In this document: in pieces, positions 17,745 through 25,040 of the stretch | Layout of the letters: each line of letters starts with the position of its first letter | How positions within the stretch are numbered: position 1 is the stretch's first letter | From: Candidatus Poribacteria bacterium | Lineage (GTDB): Bacteria; Poribacteria; WGA-4E; WGA-3G | Direction: 5' to 3' | DNA length: 64,000 nt | Assembly: GCA_958295945.1 (NCBI GenBank) | Contig: OY282386.1 | Location: 2,666,001 to 2,730,000 of the forward strand | Translations under genes and position numbers: made by a program | The notes under the pieces: generated by a model | Seen by the model: only the letters and a program-made list of their open reading frames with translations | What the model was told of the DNA's origin: nothing | Database searches by the model: none

Positions 17745-18575
17745 CTAAAATGGTGGTTGTTTTGTATCTTTAGATTCAGCATCGGTGGTGTATTCAGCTT
17801 CTGATTCCTCGGTTGTAGGCACTTCACTTTCCTGATCTGCAACGGTTAATTGCTTAATACGGGTACAAAGTTCCTCAAACAATTTGGGGTTAGTTTCAGC
17901 GGCTTTGAGTTCAGCGGAAAGTTGAGTCCACTGTTGTTCAGACATGTCGTTTCGGGATTCTACGCTATATTTTCGTTTTATGTAATTCCAGAGGTCTCCC
18001 TTACTGATGTCCTTTCCTTGAAGTGGTTCTGATAATTGGTTTGCAATAGCGAACGCTGCCTTCTGTGCATTTGTGATGTTATCACCAGATTGTGGTATCT
18101 GCTGTTGCTGTTTAGGGGTGCCGCCATCTACTTTACGTTTCAGGTAGAAATTCAACACATCACGAATAACAGGAACAGGAAGCAGTTGTTTGATTGCGTT
18201 CCGTTGTGCTTTATGTATTGCTTTTGTGAATGCGTAAGGATCGGGACGATTTCCGTTCGTCTTCGACTGCTCATACGCACCCCATCGTGAATTACCTGTG
18301 ATTGTATCTACTGCCTTGACAGTGGCAATCCAAGAATTCTCACGTTCTTCATATTCCATATCTTCTACCTGTATACCGCCTCTTCTGTTAGCGGCTTCGT
18401 TGATACCCGCTAACGTCAATCCTTCAATAAGCCGTCCTCCGACTTTAAAAGAATAAACGTAGTCTTGTATTGTCTGTCCAGTCATCAGTTCAACTATGGC
18501 TTGATCGTCAACTTGATCAACAACTTCATATTCAGCGGTTACAGGTACTATTTCATTCTTTTTTTCTTCTGACAT
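17745..18575 (-). CDS. Unknown protein with SSB-like acidic C-terminal tail
   Basis: A 276-residue soluble protein I cannot assign confidently. The N-terminal 160 residues form a compact domain (YVYSFKVGGRLIEGLTLAGINEAANRRGG, then WIATVKAVDTITGN). It contains the helix FTKAIHKAQRNAIKQLLP, which recalls phage single-strand-annealing and recombination proteins. A Gln-rich linker (KQQQQIPQSGDN) leads to a helical segment. The final 30 residues are acidic and end DTKQPPF, closely resembling the DDDIPF tip by which SSB recruits partner enzymes. The possible role in single-stranded DNA handling is inference. It is not next to replication genes; the next feature upstream is an IS element. Confidence 0.6.
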   Translation of the reverse strand: MSEEKKNEIVPVTAEYEVVDQVDDQAIVELMTGQTIQDYVYSFKVGGRLIEGLTLAGINEAANRRGGIQVEDMEYEERENSWIATVKAVDTITGNSRWGAYEQSKTNGNRPDPYAFTKAIHKAQRNAIKQLLPVPVIRDVLNFYLKRKVDGGTPKQQQQIPQSGDNITNAQKAAFAIANQLSEPLQGKDISKGDLWNYIKRKYSVESRNDMSEQQWTQLSAELKAAETNPKLFEELCTRIKQLTVADQESEVPTTEESEAEYTTDAESKDTKQPPF

Positions 18576-18674
18576 TGTTTTCTCCGTAATTCTAATATCG
18601 TAATATTAGCATAGCATGTTTTACATTATACGTCAAGAAAGAGCTATGTAAAGGGCAGGGTTATTTATAGTCTA

Positions 18675-19919
18675 GTAGACTGTCCACACTAAAATTGTGG
18701 GTATAAGCGTTTCAATCGGATGCGAGCATCATCCGTTGTCCATTGCCAGTCTACTTGCTTCGCTTCACCATTTCGTCTTTTTCCCAAGCTTGTGTCTCTC
18801 GTCGTAGTGTTTCTATATCAGGGATGCGACGACCTAAACATTGTCGTGTTAGCACGCTAAGTTCTATCTCAGCAATATTCAACCAACTTCCATGTTTGGG
18901 CGTATACACGATTTCTAAACGAGCACATAAACGGCGTGCTTCCGCTGCTGGAAACGCTTTATACAAGGATGAAACTTTATGTGTATTCAGATTATCACAA
19001 ACTAAAATCACTCGTTTTGCTTTCGGATACACCTCGTCTAATAGCACCTTTACCTCTTGTGCCCAATCCACCGCAGTCCGACGCTCACGCACAGACACGC
19101 CTCTCCACCCCGTTAGTGCTTCTGTGAATATGAAAAGTTGTGCTGTGCCATTGCGTCTATATTCATTATCTACACGCTTGACTTGACCCGGTTTGAGGGG
19201 GCACGGCTCGCGAATATCATCCCTCAACGTTACAGGTTGTTCATCCATATTCACAACCGGCACATCTGTGTCTAAAGGTTTCTGATAGAGATCAAGCACT
19301 TCTTCCATTGCTGCGACAAACTCAGCATTTTCGGTGGGTGGGATTACCCATTGTTCCACCAGGTGTGGCTTTAGTTCGTTTTTTTTAGCGTCTGGCGCAC
19401 TGTTTCAGAACAAATACTCTCAACGATTTCAAGCTTCACGAATTCCGAAGCAAGAAGACGAAGGGACCACCTGCTATAGCCTTCAGGCGGTTCGCTACAA
19501 CTCAACGCAATCAGACGCGCTTCTGCTTCACCATCCAACTTTCGAGGACACGGAGGTGTTTTGCGGTGCACTCGATCCAACGCTCCCGATAAACCCTTTT
19601 CTACAAAACGATGCCGCACATTGTAAACCGTCTGCTCATGACACGAGTAAGCTTCAGCTATCTGCTTATCAGTCCAGCGAGGACCATTTACATCGGATTT
19701 CAATAAGATGTGTGCATGCCTGATCTTATACGCTTTATTTTCTCCTTTACTTATATACTTGTTTAGTTCTTCACGCTCAATATCAGTTAATTCAACTATA
19801 TATTTCTTTTTCAAGAGACTATTCCTTAAAGAAGTATTTAGGGACATTCTAAAAGAAATACGTCTGTTTGGCAAGTTTTATTGAAGAATATACCTATAAT
19901 TTTAGTGTAGACACTCCAC
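18675..19919 (-). mobile_element. IS630-family insertion sequence, complete
   Basis: A 1245-bp element with 22-bp imperfect terminal inverted repeats (19/22 identical): GTAGACTGTCCACACTAAAA on the left and GTGGAGTGTCTACACTAAAA read inward from the right. TA dinucleotides flank both ends (18673-18674 and 19920-19921), the usual IS630/mariner target duplication. It carries one transposase in two overlapping frames. A short derivative shares the right-hand TA and starts at 19922. Confidence 0.9.
18751..19874 (-). CDS. IS630-family transposase made by -1 frameshifting
   Basis: Two minus-strand frames together encode one DDE transposase of about 370 residues. Frame 1 (19874-19371, 167 aa) has the helix-turn-helix part (TDKQIAEAYSCHEQTVYNVRHRFVE) and stops at 19371. 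Frame 2 (to 18751) holds the DDE catalytic part: Asp in VVNMDEQP, Asp in ILVCDNLNTH, and Glu in SWLNIAEIE. The joint lies at an A8 run (CTAAAAAAAACG) near 19378-19385. A -1 slip there gives KKNELKPHLVEQW, the continuous sequence expected for IS630 proteins, so programmed frameshifting is likely and the gene need not be dead. Frame 2 also has an ATG at 19359. Confidence 0.88.
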
Positions 19920-19921
19920 TA

Positions 19922-20051
19922 GTGGAGCGTCTACACTAAAATTATGAATCTCCAAAGAAATCGGGAATCGGAGTTCCCTCCTACCGGACACAAGGTTTCT
20001 GTCCGAGAGATCCCCAAATCGCGACGGACAATTTTAGTGTAGACAGAACAC
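19922..20051. mobile_element. MITE derived from the IS630 element
   Basis: A 130-bp non-coding element flanked by TA (19920-19921 and 20052-20053). Its ends match those of the neighbouring IS630: GTGGAGCGTCTACACTAAAA on the left and, reading inward from the right, GTGTTCTGTCTACACTAAAA. The interior (AATCGGGAATCGGAGTTCCC) forms its own short hairpin. It could be moved in trans by the adjacent transposase. Confidence 0.85.
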
Positions 20052-20171
20052 TAGTTTAGAATTAAGAAGACATTTCAATGCACTTGCAAGTACCACAAGT
20101 CCCGTAGGGGCGAGGTTTCCTCGCCCTCTGAGACGTGTCCTATTAATTGTCCATTCCACTATAAATAGCCC

Positions 20172-20344
20172 TGGGGTGTAAAGTTTTTGTCACCGTAGGC
20201 ATCAATTCAAGTGCAAAACCTGTAACCTATTGTATGGTGGGTCTCTGCGCCCCGCCATACCTTGTCCTGTAAGGCAACGGGCGGGCACAGAGACCCGCCA
20301 TACAATGGTTGGTGAGAAGTTAGTGACAAAAACTTTACACACCC
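20172..20344. repeat. MITE-like inverted repeat, family A copy 3
   Basis: About 173 bp with outer ends GGGGTGTAAAGTTTTTGTCAC and GTGACAAAAACTTTACACACCC, and inner GGTGGGTCTCTGCGCCC / GGGCACAGAGACCC. A shorter palindrome, GGGCGAGGTTTCCTCGCCC, lies just upstream near 20107. Confidence 0.86.
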
Positions 20345-20432
20345 ATAGTCCTGCTTTCTATTGCTAAAAAAGGGTTACTATGATAAATTGAAGTAAATAG
20401 AAGATTATAGAGTTAGAAGGAGATAAGTATTG

Positions 20433-21473
20433 ATGTTAAATTGGGGTGTAATTGGACCTGGTGGTATTGCACGCGTATTCTGCAATGGTATGCGATTTAC
20501 GGATACTGGACAGATTTTTGCCGTTGCAAGCCGCACAAAATCTCGTGCAGAGAGTTTCGCAGATATTTTTGATATTCCTCGTCGTTATGGGAGTTATGAA
20601 GCACTGTTAGCTGATGGTGATATTGATGCAGTTTATATTTCGACTATTCATCCTCACCACGCAGAGTGGGTAATTAAGGCCGCTGAGGCAAAGAAACATA
20701 TTTTGGTTGAGAAACCGATTAGTATTGATCATGCGACCGCTTCAACGATGGTGGATGCTGCCCGTAAGAATGATGTGTTCTTGATGGAAGCGTTTATGTA
20801 TCGTTGCCATCCGCAAATACAACGCATGGCTGAGTTGATTCAGGATGGTGCAATCGGTGAGGTGCGTTTCGTTCAAGCGACATTTGGGTTTCAAGCGGGT
20901 TTCAATCCTGAAGGTCGTCTTTTCAATCGTGAAATGGGTGGTGGTGGAATTCTTGATATTGGGTGTTATACTGCCTCAATAGCTCGTAAAGTTGCTGGTG
21001 CGGCTGCGGGTAAACTGTTTTTAGATCCGATTTCAGTGAAGGCACATGGTAAGATTGGACCTACGGGTGTTGATCACATTGCAGCGGCGACACTGAAATT
21101 TGAGAACGAAATTATTGCTGAGATCGTTTGTGCTGTTGAATGTAACATCGGTAGTAAAGTTATTATCTACGGTTCTGGTGGGACAATTACGATTCCAAGT
21201 CCTTGGTTACCGTCTTCACCGTGTCGTGGTGCGAGCGGTGCAATGCCTTTAGATACAACCTTCCCGCCGAGTCAACTTGTGTTGAATTCTTATCGAGATA
21301 GAGAAACAACGGAAATATCCGTTGAAGTAGACCGTGACCTATTTACCTATGAAGCAGATATGGTAGCAAACCATATTTCTGATCGACAAGCACCTGCGAT
21401 GTCTTGGGATGACACATTAGGAAATATGAAGGTGTTAGATGCTTGGCGTGAAGAGATAGGTGTTGTATATTGA
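20433..21473 (+). CDS. Gfo/Idh/MocA-family NAD(P)-dependent oxidoreductase
   Basis: A 346-residue dehydrogenase. The N-terminal Rossmann fold starts LNWGVIGPGGIARVFCNGM. The family signature follows: VYISTIHPHHAEWVIKAAEAKKHILVEKPIS, with the catalytic Lys in EKP. MEAFMYRCHPQ and GGGGILDIGCYTASIAR are typical of the trans-1,2-dihydrobenzene-diol/sugar dehydrogenase branch. ATG 20433 is preceded by AGAAGGAGA; a TTG one codon upstream is less likely. It is followed after 22 bases by a sugar isomerase-like gene, so the pair probably acts on one sugar or cyclitol. Confidence 0.88.
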   Translation: MLNWGVIGPGGIARVFCNGMRFTDTGQIFAVASRTKSRAESFADIFDIPRRYGSYEALLADGDIDAVYISTIHPHHAEWVIKAAEAKKHILVEKPISIDHATASTMVDAARKNDVFLMEAFMYRCHPQIQRMAELIQDGAIGEVRFVQATFGFQAGFNPEGRLFNREMGGGGILDIGCYTASIARKVAGAAAGKLFLDPISVKAHGKIGPTGVDHIAAATLKFENEIIAEIVCAVECNIGSKVIIYGSGGTITIPSPWLPSSPCRGASGAMPLDTTFPPSQLVLNSYRDRETTEISVEVDRDLFTYEADMVANHISDRQAPAMSWDDTLGNMKVLDAWREEIGVVY

Positions 21474-21495
21474 ACGAATTGAGGACAAAGATACT

Positions 21496-22275
21496 ATGTT
21501 AACTGTTTGTTATGACCCTTATTCTGGCACATTAGGGAGATTTACTCGTGCGGAGATTTTCGACCTTGTCTCCGACGCTGGCTACGAAGGTATCAATATA
21601 CCTGTGAATTCTGCATTTCTCGGTGAACTTTCGGCATCTGAGATTGCGGATGCTGTGAGTCTTGCTGAAAAGCGCAATCTGGTTGCACCGACGATAGGCT
21701 TTGGAAATCATATCTTGACAACCCCAACCCGAAAAGATGAAGCGTTGCAGCACTTTGATATCGTGATTGAAGTTGCAAAGCAATTTGAAGCAGATTTTAT
21801 AGGTGTTTGGGTAAATCCATCTGCTGATGTTTCACGGCACGATTCGTTGGATTCTCTTGCAGAGAACTTGACTCAAATGCTACCTGCATGTGAGGAACAT
21901 GAAATTAAGATCGCGCTGGAATTTGAAAAAGGATGCCCGCTTGATAACTATCGGGAAGGTGTTGCATTTATCTCTGACACAGGATTGCCTGTATATCTGA
22001 CCTGTGACACTTATCACTTATTTAATGACGGTGCGGAACCCTATGCTGCAGCATTGGCAATGCAAACCTGTTTAGGTGATGTACACATGTCCGGTAGCAA
22101 TCGCGGTGAACCGGGTGGTGGTGTGTTTGATTTTGCGACTTTTGCAAAGGGTTTGAAGGAGATTAATTACTCTGGACCGCTTGTAGTTCAGTATAAGATG
22201 GAAGATGTTGGGAGTATTAAACGGAGTTGTGATTTTACGCTGAAGTTTAGAGAGATGGTACAGGCGGATAGATAA
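21496..22275 (+). CDS. Sugar phosphate isomerase/epimerase (xylose isomerase-like TIM barrel)
   Basis: A 259-residue TIM-barrel protein. Visible features: LVSDAGYEGINIPVN, FIGVWVNPSADVSRHDSLDSLAENLTQMLP, IALEFEKGCP, VYLTCDTYHLF and LGDVHMSGSNRGEPGGG, the E/D/H/E set of metal ligands expected for this family. ATG 21496 is used (GAGGA ten bases upstream); the frame is open to 21460 and would overlap the oxidoreductase. Likely role: epimerisation or isomerisation of the same substrate as its partner. The exact sugar is unknown. Confidence 0.85.
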   Translation: MLTVCYDPYSGTLGRFTRAEIFDLVSDAGYEGINIPVNSAFLGELSASEIADAVSLAEKRNLVAPTIGFGNHILTTPTRKDEALQHFDIVIEVAKQFEADFIGVWVNPSADVSRHDSLDSLAENLTQMLPACEEHEIKIALEFEKGCPLDNYREGVAFISDTGLPVYLTCDTYHLFNDGAEPYAAALAMQTCLGDVHMSGSNRGEPGGGVFDFATFAKGLKEINYSGPLVVQYKMEDVGSIKRSCDFTLKFREMVQADR

Positions 22276-22367
22276 GCGGGTGAGAATCGAAAAAAGACAC
22301 AAACAACAGAGGACATGAACAGTAGATTATCATTTTTCTCAAATCCTGACATTATAGGAGAAATTCA

Positions 22368-23264
22368 ATGAAAAAGCTAATGTTAATCCTAACTTTTACT
22401 CTGACAGGTTTAATGATAACTGTCAATGCTTTTACAAAAACTATCGTAACAGATGGTTTGGTGGGTTATTGGACTTTTGATCAAAACGCGATAAAAAATA
22501 ACATCGTTCAGGATGCTTGGGGTAAAAACGATGCCATGATTGCGGGTAATCCAATTATTACAGCGGGAACCGTCAAGAGAGGCATTAGATTAGATGGAAT
22601 TGGGGATTATGTCATTTTACCAAACGTCGGCAATTTTGGAAGACGCATTGGAGCGTATACTTTTGAAGCTTGGTTTAAAACGACCCGCACCAACAGTTGG
22701 AGTGCGATCTATAAAGTCATGGAACCGCCTTGTAATAGGGAAAACAACGGTTACGGAATTCTAATTAATGCTGCGTATGATGCATGGAATAACATCATTG
22801 AGACTAAAAAGGATTCATTCCACACTCAACGTGCAAACAAGGTGGGGGAGGGTGGTTGTACTAGCAGTTCCTCTACAGGAATACTTCCAGTTTCAGATGG
22901 TAAGTGGCACCAGATTGTATATACAACACGCACACCTACAGACGAAGAATTAGCTGAATTGCCATTTAGAATTCCTTTGGGTGTGTGTAGCACAATTGCA
23001 ATTTATCTTGATGCACAACTGTATGGTGATTCAACTGGTTGTACATCCGGTCCACTCCGTCCCTATACAGAACCTATTTATTTGGGTGCTGTAAACGATG
23101 ATGGTAAAGCATTAGGATTTTTTGATGGTGTTTTTGATGAAGTGCGGATATATGACCGTGCACTTACTCATAAAGAAGTGAAACGCAATTATGATCTTGT
23201 CCTGAGTGTGGAGGCAGGTCAGAAGTTGTCTACGGTCTGGGGTTCGCTGAAGGCGAGACATTAA
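22368..23264 (+). CDS. Secreted LamG-domain protein with conserved C-terminal tail
   Basis: A 298-residue exported protein with signal peptide MKKLMLILTFTLTGLMITVNA and one LamG domain (GLVGYWTFDQN at about 31; GIRLDGIGDYVILPNVGN; YTFEAWFKTTR; GVFDEVRIYDRALTHKEV). The ATG follows TAGGAGAAATTCA. It contains two Cys pairs in inserted loops (PPCNREN; EGGCTSSSS; PLGVCSTIA; STGCTSG) that may form disulfides. It ends GQKLSTVWGSLKARH, the same tail seen in the LamG proteins at 16883 and 62884. Confidence 0.85.
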   Translation: MKKLMLILTFTLTGLMITVNAFTKTIVTDGLVGYWTFDQNAIKNNIVQDAWGKNDAMIAGNPIITAGTVKRGIRLDGIGDYVILPNVGNFGRRIGAYTFEAWFKTTRTNSWSAIYKVMEPPCNRENNGYGILINAAYDAWNNIIETKKDSFHTQRANKVGEGGCTSSSSTGILPVSDGKWHQIVYTTRTPTDEELAELPFRIPLGVCSTIAIYLDAQLYGDSTGCTSGPLRPYTEPIYLGAVNDDGKALGFFDGVFDEVRIYDRALTHKEVKRNYDLVLSVEAGQKLSTVWGSLKARH

Positions 23265-23341
23265 AACAAACATATCCGCATTATGCCAGAATCTACCTAC
23301 ATTTAGCCACAATTTTATCTGTGTATCTTTAAAACCTTCTA

Positions 23342-25036
23342 CTACGGATCAGGGATTAAGGGTTTTATATTGTTCTTTCCTGCTTCATATAGATAAGCAT
23401 CTCTGCCATTAAAATATGTCTTATAGACACTTTGCCAATCGCTGTTTGTCAACCCCCATCGTGGAGCAGGACCGAGTTTAAAATAGACTATATTCGCTTC
23501 GTCCAGGCTCTTGAATGGATAGTCACCTACTGGTGCATCGCGTGTGTTTGGGACAAAAATGACAGCGTCGTGAACATCAAATTTCTTAACCAACGGTGGC
23601 AATTTCTGATAAACTGCACTCCAATTCTGATACACTTTCCCAATCCACACATAACTCCATACAGTATTTACACTTAGCAACAATAGACATATTCCCATAG
23701 TGTATGCAAGTTTGCTTTTCCATACCGGTTTTTTGAGCCGCTGATAGAGAAGATACATACCACGTGCTGTAAGCGGTATAAAACCGAGGAAAATTGCTTC
23801 AGTATAGTACCGCGCATTTACAGGTGTAAATCCCCATGTTGATCCTTCAAAGTAAAAGAATGCATAAAGTATCAGACTTCCCACAATAAAAGCCATACAT
23901 AACACATCATATCTGTTTGGTGAGAAATGGAAAAATGGTATGAGTACAAGGCACCACGGTATTAATAAGGGGAGAAAATCAAGAAAAAACTTGGGAGTTA
24001 ACTTTGCTTCAATTAGGAGTCTGTGTTTGTAATTTCCCCATCCAAGTGCGTTGAAACTGATGCACGGGAGAATGTGTTGCCATGTCCTTTTAACAGACCA
24101 TTGTGGTTTGAATTCCCATCCACTATCAGGGGCAACATAATACCCTTCACCGCGTTTTCCGAAACCCACTTTGTCTTTAGGTTGTGCTGCGGTGTGTGTG
24201 AACGTGAATGGGTTTCCCGTAAAATGATGATTCCACGCCATACATACAAGGACCATAAACGCAAAGGGGACTAAGAAAATCCCTAACCGAGTCATCAGTT
24301 GTTTCTGTGTAGGTGTGTTTGTCTGGTTCTGTTCGTCTGTATCGGTGGATTGGTCCGCTACTGATGGTTTATAGAGGTGATATAGTGCGAATCCTGCTCC
24401 AACGACACCGAAAACTATTGCGGAGAGTGGACGCGTATTGAAAGCATACCCCAAAGCGAATCCAGAGAGGAGAGGATAGATTACATGGCGTTGTCCATTA
24501 AGAATTCGGACAAGTGTGAATAGAAAGAGTGTGAGGTAAAATCGACTTACCGGTTCGCTGAACCATGTTGATCCCATCCCTGCCGTTGCAGGTGAGATCA
24601 AGGCAATAACCGCTGCTATAAGTGCAATAGGTTTACCATAAGTGTCTTTGATTAAGAGGAAAAGCAGGAATATTGCGCCACCAGTTGCAAGTGCAGGGAT
24701 CAGCCATGGTGCGTTGAAGAATACACCAAACATTAGCATGAGTGCATTGCCAAATGGATATTTGGAGGACCATTTTCCGTTTAACATGTTGATGTGTGGT
24801 GAAGGAGAGAGCCCATATTCCGGCATCGGTTTGCCGTTTGGGTCTTGGACAGGTGTTCCATCAATTGTTTGTATAGGTGTAGGAACGGATATTTTGCCTT
24901 GTGCAAACAACTTTGCTTGGAATAGATATGAGGCGGTGTCGGGTTCAAAATAAGAAAAGTTGAGGTATATACCGCTTAGGATTATGGAAAGTATGACACC
25001 GAGTATGGAGATAATGAGAATTGATCTGTTTTTCAT
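23342..25036 (-). CDS. Multi-spanning membrane glycosyltransferase (ArnT/PMT-like)
   Basis: A 564-residue integral membrane protein with about 10-12 hydrophobic segments and a C-terminal soluble part, the plan of GT-C glycosyltransferases that use polyprenyl-phosphate sugars. The first extracytoplasmic loop has acidic residues (YFEPDTASYLFQAKLFAQGK) at the expected catalytic place. SRFYLTLFLFTLVRILNG and LGYAFNTRPLSAIVFG also fit. ATG 25036 is chosen: it lies 4 bases after the stop of the upstream lipoprotein gene and starts MKNRSILIISILGVILSII. The frame is open upstream but would overlap that gene by about 100 bases. The acceptor is unknown. Confidence 0.72.
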   Translation of the reverse strand: MKNRSILIISILGVILSIILSGIYLNFSYFEPDTASYLFQAKLFAQGKISVPTPIQTIDGTPVQDPNGKPMPEYGLSPSPHINMLNGKWSSKYPFGNALMLMFGVFFNAPWLIPALATGGAIFLLFLLIKDTYGKPIALIAAVIALISPATAGMGSTWFSEPVSRFYLTLFLFTLVRILNGQRHVIYPLLSGFALGYAFNTRPLSAIVFGVVGAGFALYHLYKPSVADQSTDTDEQNQTNTPTQKQLMTRLGIFLVPFAFMVLVCMAWNHHFTGNPFTFTHTAAQPKDKVGFGKRGEGYYVAPDSGWEFKPQWSVKRTWQHILPCISFNALGWGNYKHRLLIEAKLTPKFFLDFLPLLIPWCLVLIPFFHFSPNRYDVLCMAFIVGSLILYAFFYFEGSTWGFTPVNARYYTEAIFLGFIPLTARGMYLLYQRLKKPVWKSKLAYTMGICLLLLSVNTVWSYVWIGKVYQNWSAVYQKLPPLVKKFDVHDAVIFVPNTRDAPVGDYPFKSLDEANIVYFKLGPAPRWGLTNSDWQSVYKTYFNGRDAYLYEAGKNNIKPLIPDP

Positions 25037-25040
25037 CGTT

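Noticed and set aside
18751-19874. Reading the IS630 transposase as a pseudogene
   Set aside because: The break is a single -1 shift at an A8 run at the usual place and both halves are intact, so frameshifting is more likely.
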